In this document: in pieces, positions 1 through 7,754 of the stretch
Numbering within the stretch: position 1 is the first letter of the stretch
How the letters are laid out: each line of letters begins with the position of its first letter
DNA from: Armatimonadaceae bacterium
GTDB taxonomy: Bacteria > Armatimonadota > Armatimonadia > Armatimonadales > Armatimonadaceae
Direction: 5' to 3'
NCBI GenBank assembly: GCA_030446525.1
Contig: JAUJNC010000078.1
Coordinates: forward strand, 1 to 26,826
DNA: 26,826 nt
The notes under the pieces: generated by a model
What the model was told of the DNA's origin: nothing
The model's input: the letters and a program-made list of their open reading frames with translations, nothing else
Databases searched by the model: none
Program-made: the position numbers and the translations under genes

Positions 1-1
1 G

Positions 2-1360
2 GGCTACGGCGGCAACGCGCTGCTGGGCAAGAAGTGCTTCGCGCTGCGGATCGCCAGCGTCCAGGCGCGCGACGAGGGATGGATGGCCGAGCACATGCTG
101 ATCCTGGAGCTCACGGACCCGGGCGGCGACCGGACGTACTTCGCGGGCGCGTTCCCCAGCGCCTGCGGCAAGACGAACCTGGCGATGCTGATCAGCCCGC
201 TGGAGGACGAGGGATACACGGTGCGCACCGTCGGCGACGACATCGCCTGGATGCGGGTCGGCGACGACGGCCGGCTCTGGGCCATCAACCCCGAAGCCGG
301 CTTCTTCGGCGTGGCGCCGGGCACGAGCAGGGAGACCAACCCGAACGCCCTGCTCACCGCGCATTCCAACACCCTTTACACCAACGTCGCCGCGTCCGAC
401 CAGGGCATCCCGTGGTGGGAGGGCAAGGGCGAGGAGCCGCCCGCGCCGCTGACCGACTGGAAAGGGCGCCGCCCCTGGACCGGCGAGGAGCCCGCCGCGC
501 ACCCCAACTCCCGCTTCACCGCGCCCGCGCGGCAGTGCCCCTCGATGTCTCCGCACTGGGAGGACCCGCGGGGCGTGCCGATCTCCGGCATCCTCTTCGG
601 CGGGCGGCGCTCCTACACCGTGCCGCTCGTGTTCCAGGCATTCGACTGGCAGCACGGGACCTTCCTGGGCGCCACCATGGGGTCGCGCACGACCGCCGCC
701 GCGGCGGGCAAGTCCAACGTCCTGCGCCGCGACCCGATGGCGATGCTGCCGTTCTGCGGCTACCACATGGGCGACTACTTCGCCCACTGGCTCCGCATGG
801 GCCGCACCATCCCCCACCCGCCGGCCATCTTCCACGTCAACTGGTTCCGCAAAGACGGCGACGGCAACTATCTGTGGCCGGGCTACGGTGAGAACGTGCG
901 CGCCCTGATCTGGATGCTGGACCGCATCAAGGGCCGGGGCAAGGCCGTCGAGACCCCCATCGGCCACGTCCCCACGCCCGACGCCCTGCACCTGGAGGGC
1001 CTGAATATCTCCCGCGACACGCTGGAGCTGCTGCTCAAGGTCGACCCGGAAGAGTGGCGTGCCGAGCTGCCGGACATCGAGGAGCACTTCGCCCGCTTCG
1101 GCGAGCGCCTGCCGCAGGAGCTCCGCGACGAACTCGACGCCCTCCGCCGGCGGCTCGAGGCAAAGAGGCCGGCGCTGGCACGGTTATTGCCCCCTCGATG
1201 GCCATCCCTTGCGCAGCAGGCGTATCATTCAAGGGGGAATAGCGTCGTTGACGCCCGCGCGATCGTGCGGACGAAGAGTTCACGGAAAGCCCGTGTCGAC
1301 TCTTGCGCGGTTGAGCCGGGTGGCTTTTGGATGCTCGGACGCGGAAAGGCCAAAACATAA
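2..1360 (+). CDS. pckG: Phosphoenolpyruvate carboxykinase (GTP), 5'-truncated by the window edge
   Basis: Converts oxaloacetate plus GTP to phosphoenolpyruvate, GDP and CO2 in the cytoplasm (gluconeogenesis, anaplerotic control). The frame is open from base 2 and lacks the N-terminal third. Visible family motifs are the P-loop [13 protein letters not shown] at about 152-190, the metal-binding GDDIAWM at about 233-252, [11 protein letters not shown] at about 320-352, and [14 protein letters not shown] at about 752-793. These match the GTP enzyme rather than the ATP enzyme. Family similarity seems to end near DALRRRLEA (about 1165). The frame then runs about 65 codons through proline/arginine-rich sequence without family character, to a TAA that overlaps the next start codon by one base. 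The tail could be a real extension, or the true stop was lost by an indel near 1165-1200. Confidence 0.95.
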   Translation, partial: GYGGNALLGKKCFALRIASVQARDEGWMAEHMLILELTDPGGDRTYFAGAFPSACGKTNLAMLISPLEDEGYTVRTVGDDIAWMRVGDDGRLWAINPEAGFFGVAPGTSRETNPNALLTAHSNTLYTNVAASDQGIPWWEGKGEEPPAPLTDWKGRRPWTGEEPAAHPNSRFTAPARQCPSMSPHWEDPRGVPISGILFGGRRSYTVPLVFQAFDWQHGTFLGATMGSRTTAAAAGKSNVLRRDPMAMLPFCGYHMGDYFAHWLRMGRTIPHPPAIFHVNWFRKDGDGNYLWPGYGENVRALIWMLDRIKGRGKAVETPIGHVPTPDALHLEGLNISRDTLELLLKVDPEEWRAELPDIEEHFARFGERLPQELRDELDALRRRLEAKRPALARLLPPRWPSLAQQAYHSRGNSVVDARAIVRTKSSRKARVDSCAVEPGGFWMLGRGKAKT

Positions 1361-2220
1361 TGCGAATACCGAAACCGGGCGGCCCCGCCGCCGAGGCCAC
1401 CAAGCACCAAGCCGAACAGGCGGCCCGCCAGGCCAGGCCATGGGTCGAGCGCCTGGCGCGCCTGGGCTACGGCGCCAAAGGCGTCGTGTACCTCGTGGTC
1501 GGATGGCTGGCCGTTCAGGCGGCCTTCGGTCTGGGCGGGAAGAAGACGGGCGCGGAGGGTGCGCTGGCGACCATCGCGGGGCAACCCTCCGGGAAGCTGC
1601 TGCTGGCCGTGCTTGCCATCGGTCTGGCCGGTTATGCGCTCTGGCGTCTCGTGCAGGGGATCGCGGATCCGGAACACAAAGGGGCGGACGCGAAAGGGCT
1701 CGCCAAACGTTTGGGGTACGCGCTCAGCGGACTTGCCTACGCGGGTCTGGCGCTCACCGCCGTGCAGATCATCCGCGGCTCGAGCGGCGCCAACGGCGCT
1801 TCGACCCAGGACGCGACGGCGCGCCTTCTGGCCCAACCCTTCGGCCAGTGGCTGGTCGCGGCGGTCGGCGCGGTGATCATCGCGGTCGGGATCAACACGC
1901 TCTACGTCGCTTTCAAAGAAAAGTTCCGGGACAAGCTTAAATGGTCGGAGATGAGCCCCGCCGAGCAGACGTGGGCGAGGCGCATCGGGAAAATGGGGCT
2001 TACGGCACGCGCCGTTGTTTCCGGCGTGGTCGGCACTTTCTTGATTCAGGCGGCTCTGCGGTCCGATCCCAACGAAGCGCGGGGACTGGACGGCGCGCTG
2101 AAAGTGCTCGCGCAGCAGCCGCACGGCCGATGGGTCCTGGGCGCGGTCGCGGCCGGGCTTGTGGCCTTCGGCATCTACTCGTTCGTGGAGGCACGTTACC
2201 GCCGCGTTCTTGAAGCATAA
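1360..2220 (+). CDS. DUF1206 domain integral membrane protein
   Basis: A 286-residue membrane protein with three copies of the DUF1206 unit, each a pair of hydrophobic helices joined by a loop. Repeats begin near WVERLARLGYGAKGVVYL, LAKRLGYALSGLAYAGLAL and WARRIGKMGLTARAVVSGVV, and each ends with a Q-P-x-G-[KQR] turn and a second helix (QPSGKLLLAV, QPFGQWLVAA, QPHGRWVLGA). The biochemical role of the family is unknown. I chose ATG 1360 (MRIPKPGG) over the upstream in-frame ATG at 1327 because GGAAAGG at 1343-1349 is an ideal Shine-Dalgarno site for it. The start overlaps the PEPCK stop by one base. Confidence 0.9.
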   Translation: MRIPKPGGPAAEATKHQAEQAARQARPWVERLARLGYGAKGVVYLVVGWLAVQAAFGLGGKKTGAEGALATIAGQPSGKLLLAVLAIGLAGYALWRLVQGIADPEHKGADAKGLAKRLGYALSGLAYAGLALTAVQIIRGSSGANGASTQDATARLLAQPFGQWLVAAVGAVIIAVGINTLYVAFKEKFRDKLKWSEMSPAEQTWARRIGKMGLTARAVVSGVVGTFLIQAALRSDPNEARGLDGALKVLAQQPHGRWVLGAVAAGLVAFGIYSFVEARYRRVLEA

Positions 2221-2264
2221 ACGGCGGCCTTCGCCGCAGTGACTTCTTTAAGGATGCGACGCCC

Positions 2265-2441
2265 GTGGGCGGTGTCACCAAAGCGGGGCTGGCGCTTGTC
2301 AAGAAGCTCCTCGGGGACAGGCCGGAACTGGGGTGGCTCAGGCGTGGCATCGACGGCGCCAGCACGGTGATCGGCTCATGGGTAGCCAGGGTGCGGGCCG
2401 GAAGAGGAGCCTGCGGTCCCGTACAGAAGCCTGTTGAATGA
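2265..2441 (+). CDS. Small ORF overlapping the CPBP protease start (58 aa, unknown)
   Basis: An open frame of 58 codons begins at GTG 2265 (VGGVTKAGLALVKKLLGD) and ends at TGA 2439-2441. The stop overlaps the ATG of the CPBP protease in an ATGA arrangement, the classic sign of translational coupling. AAGGA at 2250-2254 is a plausible ribosome site. The frame stays open upstream, so the protein may start earlier, or this may be the 3' remnant of a larger gene. The predicted product is basic, with an amphipathic N-terminal half (KAGLALVKKLLG) and Trp/Arg-rich middle. I do not recognise a family. Codon composition and the ATGA overlap are the only support. Confidence 0.4.
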   Translation: MGGVTKAGLALVKKLLGDRPELGWLRRGIDGASTVIGSWVARVRAGRGACGPVQKPVE

Positions 2442-3262
2442 CAACGCCTCCTGACGCAACAACATCGTTCGGGAAAAGGTTCTGGCCCCTTTTCGGCGCC
2501 GGCATGGCAGGGGTCGCCTCGCTGGCGCTCATTTTACCCGGCCTGCTCGCCGCGCAGCTCGCGAAAATGCCGCAGCCCGTGCCCCTTCCCGTCCCGCTCC
2601 TGGTGGTCTTATCGCTGATCCAGCCGTCGCTTCTGCTCGCCGGCGCCGTCGCGCTGGGCGCCGCCCTCGCGCCCCCGCTCGGGCTGCGCTCGCACATCGC
2701 CGAGAAAGCCGCGGAGGGCAAGCCCTTTTGGCCGTCTGTGCGCCGCGAACTGCCCGCAGCGGCCATAGCCGGTATCGCCAGCTTCCTCGTCATCGTGGCT
2801 CTGGAGGCCGCGTTCCGCCCGTGGATGGGGGAAAGCGGGCAAACCTTGTCCGGGGCCGCGCCGGGCGCCCCCCTGGCTGCCGCTCTGGCCGGGGTGCTTT
2901 ACGGGGGCATCACCGAAGAGCTGCTTTTGCGCTGGGGCGTCCTGTCCCTGCTCGCGTGGCTGGGGTGGCGCTGGCTACAGCGGACGGGCGGCCCTCCCCG
3001 GGCTTCCCTCCTGTGGGCGGCGATTTTCCTGAGCGCGCTGTTGTTCGGCGCGGGCCACCTCCCGGCGACGGCGGCGCTCGTGCCGCTCACCCCGTTCCTG
3101 GTCGCCCGCGCCCTGCTTTTGAACGGGATTTTCGGGGTCGTGGCCGGCTGGCTGTTCTGGCGCCACAGCCTGGAAGCGGCAATGGTCGCGCACGCCACCT
3201 TCCACGTCGCTTCCGCACTCGCGGCCCTTGCGGGTCTCCGTTTATCCAGCTTATCCAGCTAA
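2438..3262 (+). CDS. CPBP family (Rce1/Abi) intramembrane metalloprotease
   Basis: A 274-residue polytopic membrane protein with the three CPBP motifs: E160-E161-x3-R165 (GGITEELLLRWG), FGAGH ending at H207, and HATFH with H252 and H256. These are the glutamate and histidine residues of the intramembrane protease active site. Hydrophobic segments lie at about 20-42, 52-80, 107-125, 143-158, 165-180, 190-206, 215-240 and 247-268. Bacterial members include bacteriocin-immunity and prenyl-protease-like proteins; the substrate here is unknown. The ATG overlaps the stop of the upstream small ORF. The stop codon is partly supplied by the inverted repeat at 3259, so the original C-terminus may have been cut by that insertion. 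Confidence 0.88.
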   Translation: MTTPPDATTSFGKRFWPLFGAGMAGVASLALILPGLLAAQLAKMPQPVPLPVPLLVVLSLIQPSLLLAGAVALGAALAPPLGLRSHIAEKAAEGKPFWPSVRRELPAAAIAGIASFLVIVALEAAFRPWMGESGQTLSGAAPGAPLAAALAGVLYGGITEELLLRWGVLSLLAWLGWRWLQRTGGPPRASLLWAAIFLSALLFGAGHLPATAALVPLTPFLVARALLLNGIFGVVAGWLFWRHSLEAAMVAHATFHVASALAALAGLRLSSLSS

Positions 3263-3381
3263 CGGTACTTTGTTGACAGCGGATCACCTGCCCTATCTCG
3301 TGCGGGGGCAGCAACGGAAAGCAAGCAACCTAATGAGCGTGCCAAATCTGCTGTACGTCAATGTCAACAAAGTACCGTTAG
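3259..3381. repeat. MITE-like element (family A) with 20-bp perfect terminal inverted repeats
   Basis: The 20 bases at 3259-3278 (CTAACGGTACTTTGTTGACA) recur as the exact reverse complement at 3362-3381, enclosing 83 bp without an ORF. A third, diverged copy of the end begins at 3382 (CGGTACTTTGTTGA), where it seems to form the left end of the adjoining IS701/IS4-like element. The natural reading is a non-autonomous derivative of that element. The left repeat overlaps the stop codon of the CPBP gene. Confidence 0.75.
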
Positions 3382-4129
3382 CGGTACTTTGTTGAGAGTG
3401 GATTACTGACCGTTAGGCGAGATTTTGTCCAAGCGGCGATCCTGCACAAAAATTCGGCTCGTAAAAACCGCGTTTGTGTCTGTAATACTCACCTTACGCG
3501 GTTTAGATTGGCTATGGAGCGGAGCGCGTTGTTCGAGTCAGGTGCTTGCTTGCTTCCGGCATCGTCAGTGAGCACAGGCTTCTGAATACGAAAGCAGGCA
3601 GGCTTTTCTAGCAACAACGCAACGCGATCCATAGCCTTTAGATTTGATATAATGGGCTTGACCCAATGACTACACACAACGCACGTCTGCTGGATATCTA
3701 CACGGATTATCTGCTCGTCTCCTTCGGCCAAGCTAGCGCCACGGGACTTGCCCGCCGGTTGCCTGACATCAGCCACGATCAAGTCACGCGCTTCCTGTCA
3801 CAGCAGGAGCTAACCGACAAAGACCTCTGGAAGATCATCAAGCCCCACCTGCGGCGTGTCCAGTCCCAAGACGCTGTCCTAATCATCGATGACACAGTTG
3901 AAGAAAAGCCCTACACCGACCAGAGCGAACTCATTACCTGGCACTTCGATCACAGCCAGAACCGCACCGTCAAAGGCATCAACCTGCTTTCCGCTCTGTA
4001 TCTGAGCCAAGACAGCTCCCTTCCCGTTGCCTTCGAATTGATCAAGAAGACCGAACTGGTCACCGACAAAAAGACCGGCAAGGACAAGTGGCAGAGCAAG
4101 AGAACCAAGAACGAGTACGCCCGCGACAT
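3382..4129 (+). mobile_element. Truncated IS701/IS4-like insertion sequence (left part)
   Basis: The segment starts with a terminal-repeat-like end at 3382 (CGGTACTTTGTTGAGAGTGG), which aligns with the family A MITE ends over about 30 bases. A leader follows, interrupted by MITE B1 (3510-3636), then the N-terminal part of a DDE transposase (3666). The element stops at 4129, where the IS1-like element begins. No matching right end (AAAGTACC) is seen anywhere later in the window, so the right half appears to be lost. The family name comes from the transposase sequence and is approximate. Confidence 0.65.
3510..3636. repeat. MITE-like element (family B, copy 1) with 8-bp target duplication
   Basis: A 127-bp element with terminal inverted repeats GGCTATGGAGCGGAGCGCGT at the left and, reading inward from the right end, GGCTATGGATCGCGTTGCGT. 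It is flanked by a perfect 8-bp duplication, TTTAGATT, at 3502-3509 and 3637-3644. The GGCTATGG tips match the tips of the IS1-like element at 4130-4959, and 8-9 bp duplications are typical of IS1-family insertion. The element therefore looks mobilised by an IS1-like transposase. It landed immediately upstream of the -10 box of the neighbouring transposase gene. Confidence 0.8.
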
Positions 4130-4130
4130 G
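3666..4130 (+). pseudogene. DDE transposase of IS701/IS4 type, C-terminus lost
   Basis: About 155 N-terminal residues are intact, from MTTHNARLLDIYTDYLLVSF to KRTKNEYARDM. They include the first catalytic aspartate region VLIIDDTVEEKPYTD and the following WHFDHSQNRTVKGINLL block characteristic of this transposase group. The later D and E catalytic positions are missing because the IS1-like element begins at 4130. The annotated frame continues to 4463 only by reading antisense through that element. A -10 box TATAAT lies at 3648-3653, 12 bp before the ATG. The gene cannot encode an active transposase. Confidence 0.8.
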
Positions 4131-4959
4131 GCTATGGATTTAGCTGCGTTGCTATGCTTGCCTGGTTCTGCCGGCGCTCCCACCACCTGGCCGCCTGCTG
4201 GTTGTGCTCCTCTACCAGCAGGAAGAAACGCCCGATCAGGTCGTCCTCGCGCTTGCGGTGCACCCCGCACGAGCGGCGTACCAGGCTCGATTGGCGCTGA
4301 CGCCACTTGGTGCCCAGACCCTCGACACAACGCGTCTGGCCCGAACCTTTATCGCAGCAGTGGTGCTGCTCCTCAGCAAAGAAGCGCGCATACGCGCCCA
4401 GATAATCCCTGTAGACCGGCTTGCCCTGGTAGTCCAGGGGCACATCCGAGCAGACCAGTTTGAGCATAGCATCGGTGCGATCGCCGATCACGAACCCGAC
4501 CACCTGTCGCACCAGACGAGACACGGCGCTCCACCGCCACAGGCTGGGCGTGACCCGGATGCATAGCTCGTCTATCTCCATGGCCTCGCCTTCGGGCGCG
4601 GGCACAGTCGTGATGCCCTGTTGCTGGGACTTGGCTTCTATGCGGGCAGCGTTTTTTGCGCAGCGCCCGGATGGTCTGGCGCCCGACCTTCAGGGTACGG
4701 GCGATGCCGCGCTGGGAAGTGCGCTCTTGCAGGGCCCGGCAAATCTCTTGCTGTTTTGGGGCGTCAGCGCCCGGCTCTTGGGATTGCGCGTAAAGGTCTT
4801 GCCGCAACCGTGACAGCGGCACCGGGTTCACGTGTGTGAACGAGGCCGTGCCGGAGCGGTTGGTGCCGTAGCGGATGACGTCTTTGGTGTTGCCGCAGTG
4901 CGGGCAGGGAATTGCTAGCATACTGCCATTATATCAGCAACGCGGATAAGCCCATAGCC
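4130..4959 (-). mobile_element. IS1-like insertion sequence (830 bp)
   Basis: The ends are GGCTATGG at 4130-4137 and its reverse complement CCATAGCC at 4952-4959. Similarity continues inward (GCGTTGCT at both ends). The size is typical of the IS1 family, and the element carries an IS1-type transposase on the minus strand whose TAG stop lies inside the terminal repeat. No target duplication is seen: the flanks 4122-4129 and 4960-4967 differ, and the right flank does not continue the interrupted transposase. This pattern fits an adjacent deletion, a known activity of IS1 elements, after insertion. Confidence 0.8.
4132..4921 (-). pseudogene. IS1-family transposase, frameshifted
   Basis: Reading leftward from ATG 4921: an N-terminal zinc-finger CPHCGNTKDVIRYGTNRSGT, then a helix-turn-helix region (QERTSQRGIARTLKVGRQ), then the DDE core MEIDELCIR...YRDYLGAYARFF...VEGLGTKWRQRQSSLVRR, ending ATQLNP. 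The second half of the zinc finger (RCHGCGKTFT) is readable only in another frame, so two compensating indels surround it. A third frame change is at the A6 run near 4650-4660 (LRKK joined to NAARIEAKSQQQG). The classic IS1 A6C site uses -1 frameshifting, but the shift needed here is +1, so mutation or sequencing error is more likely than programmed recoding. The minus-strand -10 TATAAT lies at about 4928-4933. Confidence 0.75.
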
Positions 4960-5120
4960 GACAGCGGGCGCAGGAGACGCACCACTAGCGCCACCCGGAT
5001 TTGCTAAAAGAAGTCCTGTTTTTCATTTTTGCCCTCCAGTTGTTAGTGCCGAAGGGCGGCGGAACCGTGAAAGAAGCTGTGCTTTATATCGGGGAATGTG
5101 CAGAAAATCTTGAGGGAGGA

Positions 5121-5192
5121 TGGGCGGTACAGGATTTGAACCTGTGACCTCTTCCGTGTCAAGGAAGCGCTCTACCCCTGAGCCAACCGCCC
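5121..5192 (-). tRNA. tRNA-Val (anticodon GAC)
   Basis: On the minus strand the sequence folds as a standard cloverleaf: acceptor GGGCGGT pairs with ACCGCCC, D-arm GCTC/GAGC, anticodon stem CTTCC/GGAAG with loop TTGACAC, and T-arm ACAGG/CCTGT with loop TTCAAAT. The discriminator base is A and CCA is not encoded. Positions 34-36 read GAC, which decodes valine GUC/GUU codons. It lies 75 bp downstream of prfA on the same strand. No integration scar is evident beside it. Confidence 0.93.
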
Positions 5193-5267
5193 ACGATTTC
5201 GAGGGTGAGGAACGTGCTTATTTTACGGTGAAATTGGCCGGGCGTCAAGAGGGCGGGCGGCGAGCGC

Positions 5268-6343
5268 TCAGTCGCCCGCCTCGCCCTGCTTCAGCTTCTC
5301 GGCCTGGTCGGTGGTCACGAGGGCGTCGATAACGTGCTGGATGTCACCGTCCAGGATCTGGCCCATGCCGTGCGTGGTCAGACCGATGCGGTGGTCGGTG
5401 ACGCGGTCCTGCGGGAAGTTGTAGGTGCGGATCTTGTCGGAGCGGTCGCCCGTGCCGACCTGCAGACGCCGGGCCTGCGCCTGATCTTTCTGCTGCGCTT
5501 GCAGGCTCCATCTCGTACAGGCGCGCGCGCAACACGCGCAGGGCCTGCTCGCGGTTCTGGAGGCTGCGGCGCTGGTCCTGGCAGGCCACGACGATGCCGG
5601 TCGGCTTGTGCCGGATGCGGACCGCCGTCTCGTTCTTCTGGACGTTCTGCCCGCCCGCGCCGCCGGAAGATAGGTATCGATCTCCAGGTCGCCCGGATCG
5701 ATCTGCACGTCGTCTCCTCCACCTCGGGCATCACGGCAACGGAGGCCGTCGAGGTGTGGATGCGCCCGCCGGACTCTGTCGCCGGGACGCGCTGCACGCG
5801 GTGGACGCCGCCCTCGAACTTGAGCTGCGAGTAGGCGCCCTGCCCGTGGATGGACAGCGACGCGTCCTTGACCCCGCCGATGCCGGTCTCCTGCGCGTTC
5901 AAAAGCTCGGGCTTCCAGCCGCGCCGCTCGGCGTAGCGCATGTACATGCGCAAAAGCTCCGCGGTGAACAGCTCCGCCTCGTCGCCGCCCGTCCCGGGGC
6001 GGAACTCCACGATCACGTCCTTCTCGTCGTTGGGGTCCTTGGGGAGCAGCATGACCCGCAGCACGGACTCGAACTCCGCCAGCCGCGGCTTCAGATCGTC
6101 CAGCTCCGCCTGCGCCAGCCCGCGCATCTCCGGATCGAGCGGGCCCTGGAGCATCTCTTCGGCGTCCGCGATGCCCTGGCGGACCTTTTTGTACTCGCGG
6201 AACTCCTCGACGAGCGGCGTGAGCGCCGCGTGCTCCTTGGCGACCTTACGGTAAGCGTCCGGGTCCGAGGCCACCTTGGGGTCGGACAGCTGCGCCGTCA
6301 ACGAGTCGTACCGCTTTTCTACATCCAGTAGCTTTTCAAACAT
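5268..6343 (-). CDS. prfA: Peptide chain release factor 1, with three apparent frameshifts
   Basis: RF1 recognises UAA/UAG in the ribosomal A site and triggers peptide release through its GGQ motif. The start is ATG 6343 ([15 protein letters not shown]) with GAAGG six bases upstream. The N-terminal coiled-coil domain, [14 protein letters not shown] and [21 protein letters not shown] are in the first frame. Three single-base indels follow: one missing base near 5713 ([17 protein letters not shown] continues in frame 2), one missing near 5670 ([14 protein letters not shown], with GGQ, in frame 3), and one extra base near 5510 ([15 protein letters not shown] back in frame 2). The joined product is about 358 residues, normal for RF1. 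Because RF1 is essential and every motif survives, sequencing error is the likeliest cause. Confidence 0.88.
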
Positions 6344-6361
6344 GGGAAACCTTCGTTACTA

Positions 6362-7396
6362 TCACGCGACCGCCGCGGCCCCGCGCTGCGCCGCATCGAC
6401 GGGCGACGTGTCCCGCTGCTCGGCCTCCATCACCGCCTTAAGCGACGCGAGGGCGACCTCCAGCTGGCTGTCATCGGGCTCGCGGGTGGTGAGCAGCTGC
6501 GTCCACATGCCGGGCCGGGAAAGCGCGGCGGCCACAGGGTTGTTCCGATAACGGCCGGCCAGGCGCAGCAGCTCGAAGGCGACGCCCGCCACGGGCAGGG
6601 TCAGCAGCAGCTCTATGGGGATGCGCAGGTACACCGGCAAACCGAGCTGACGGGAAAACGCGAACACGATGGTCGCGATCACCATGACGATGACCACGAA
6701 CGACGTGCCGCAGCGCGGGTGCAGGCGGCTCTGCGCGCGCGCCGACTCGACCGACAGCGGCTCGCCCGCCTCGAGGGCGTTGATGGCCTTGTGCTCGGCG
6801 CCGTGGTACTGGAACACGCGGCGCACGTAGTGCATGCGCGACACCAACCCGATGTAGCCGAAGAAGATGCCGAGCCGTACGCAGCCGTCCAGAAGCGCCA
6901 GGGGAACGGCGCCCCGCACCCGCGAAAATTTGGCCGCCTCGGCGACCAGGTTGGGGAGCACCACGATCAGGCACAGGCCCAGCGCCAGCCCCGTGACCAT
7001 CGCGCCCCCGATGGCAACATCGGTCACCCGCGACGGGCGCGCCGCATCCGGCGGGGAGGAGGGCTCGGGCGCGGCCGCCGCGGTCCCGAGGGCCGGCCCG
7101 ACGGTCTCCTCGGCGGCGCGCGCGCCGGCTTTGCGCCCGGGGGAGACGGTGTCCTGCTCGGCGATTTTGGCGGCCCAGAACAGCGCCCTGGTCCCCAGCG
7201 CCATCGCGTCCACCAGGGCGAACGCGCCGCGCAGGAACGGGCGCTTCTGCCACGCGGGGCGCAGCACTTTGGGGACGGGCTCGCAGGTCAGGGCGATCTC
7301 GCCCGCGGCGCGGCGGCAGGCCACGGCAAAGTGATGGGGGCCGCGCATCATCACCCCTTCGATGACCGCCTGCCCCCCGTATTGCTGCGGCGGCAC
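6362..7396 (-). CDS. DUF1385 (YqhQ-like) membrane protein
   Basis: A 344-residue integral membrane protein. It opens with PPQQYGGQAVIEGVMMRGP, the family N-terminal signature, and has FQYHGAEHKAINALEAGEP and LHPRCGTSFVVIVMVIATIVFAF in the middle. Hydrophobic segments lie at about 130-152, 162-182, 225-245 and 255-275. An alanine/proline-rich stretch at about 85-125 (after DTVSPGRKAG) is probably a cytoplasmic linker. The start is GTG 7396, one base after the rpmE stop, so it is probably translated from the same message. The gene sits between rpmE and prfA, a conserved order in several Gram-positive and related phyla. The molecular function of the family is not established. Confidence 0.9.
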   Translation of the reverse strand: MPPQQYGGQAVIEGVMMRGPHHFAVACRRAAGEIALTCEPVPKVLRPAWQKRPFLRGAFALVDAMALGTRALFWAAKIAEQDTVSPGRKAGARAAEETVGPALGTAAAAPEPSSPPDAARPSRVTDVAIGGAMVTGLALGLCLIVVLPNLVAEAAKFSRVRGAVPLALLDGCVRLGIFFGYIGLVSRMHYVRRVFQYHGAEHKAINALEAGEPLSVESARAQSRLHPRCGTSFVVIVMVIATIVFAFSRQLGLPVYLRIPIELLLTLPVAGVAFELLRLAGRYRNNPVAAALSRPGMWTQLLTTREPDDSQLEVALASLKAVMEAEQRDTSPVDAAQRGAAAVA

Positions 7397-7397
7397 C

Positions 7398-7616
7398 CTA
7401 CTTCTTGCCGCCCGCCGTCTTCATGCCGTACTTCTGCATGAACTTCTCGACCCGGCCTTCGGTGTCCACGATCTTCTGCTTGCCCGTAAAGAACGGGTGG
7501 CACTCGGAGCAGATCTCCACATGGATTTCCGGCGTCGTCGAACGCGTGGTGAACGTGTTGCCGCACGCGCAGGCAACCTTCGCCTCTACATAATTCGGGT
7601 GGATTCCCTCACGCAT
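7398..7616 (-). CDS. rpmE: 50S ribosomal protein L31
   Basis: A 72-residue L31 of the zinc-containing type: [27 protein letters not shown], then [31 protein letters not shown]. Cysteines in CACGN and CSECHPF form the expected zinc site. I chose ATG 7616 over the upstream in-frame GTG at 7625 because AAGGAG lies eight bases before the ATG but abuts the GTG. L31 sits on the large subunit and bridges to the small subunit. It is the first gene of an rpmE - DUF1385 - prfA operon and is preceded by its own promoter and an attenuator-like hairpin. Confidence 0.95.
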   Translation of the reverse strand: MREGIHPNYVEAKVACACGNTFTTRSTTPEIHVEICSECHPFFTGKQKIVDTEGRVEKFMQKYGMKTAGGKK

Positions 7617-7636
7617 CTTACACACTCCTTCGCAAC

Positions 7637-7664
7637 AAAAACCCGGCGATTACCGACCGCCGGG
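7637..7664 (-). terminator. Attenuator-like intrinsic terminator in the rpmE leader
   Basis: On the minus strand a 7-bp perfect stem CCCGGCG / CGCCGGG (7658-7664 and 7642-7648) with a 9-nt loop is followed by a run of five U. It lies downstream of the rpmE promoter (7694-7722) and ends about 8 nt before the rpmE Shine-Dalgarno site. It could end readthrough from mdh, but its place after the promoter suggests leader attenuation of the ribosomal-protein operon. Confidence 0.7.
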
Positions 7665-7693
7665 CGCATCCGCTCGCATACTCTCTACTGCTT

Positions 7694-7722
7694 ATTATAC
7701 CGCACGGTTCCCGCCGGCGCAA
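7694..7722 (-). promoter_or_regulatory. Predicted sigma-70-type promoter for rpmE-DUF1385-prfA
   Basis: The minus strand has TTGCGC (7717-7722), a 17-bp spacer and a perfect TATAAT (7694-7699). The predicted transcript would start near 7687 and have a leader of about 70 nt containing the hairpin at 7642-7664. Confidence 0.7.
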
Positions 7723-7754
7723 ACCGCTGGAACCGGGCCGGGGTGGCCTGAGGG

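Noticed and set aside
1059..1940. 293-codon frame on the plus strand overlapping PEPCK and DUF1206 genes
   Set aside because: A GC-driven shadow frame, Arg/Gly-rich, while both overlapping genes have strong family signatures.
1225..2124. 299-codon minus-strand frame
   Set aside because: Antisense shadow of the DUF1206 gene; no motif and no ribosome site.
3259..3420. Three spaced repeats as a CRISPR array
   Set aside because: One copy is inverted, spacing is irregular and the repeats are transposon ends; there are no cas genes.
4645..4665. A6 run in the IS1-like transposase as a programmed frameshift site
   Set aside because: IS1 uses a -1 shift, but the frames here need +1, and two more frame changes lie in the zinc finger. 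Mutation or error explains it better.
5121..5268. tRNA-Val as an integration site for a genomic island
   Set aside because: No duplicated tRNA 3' end is seen elsewhere in the window and no intact integrase is next to it.
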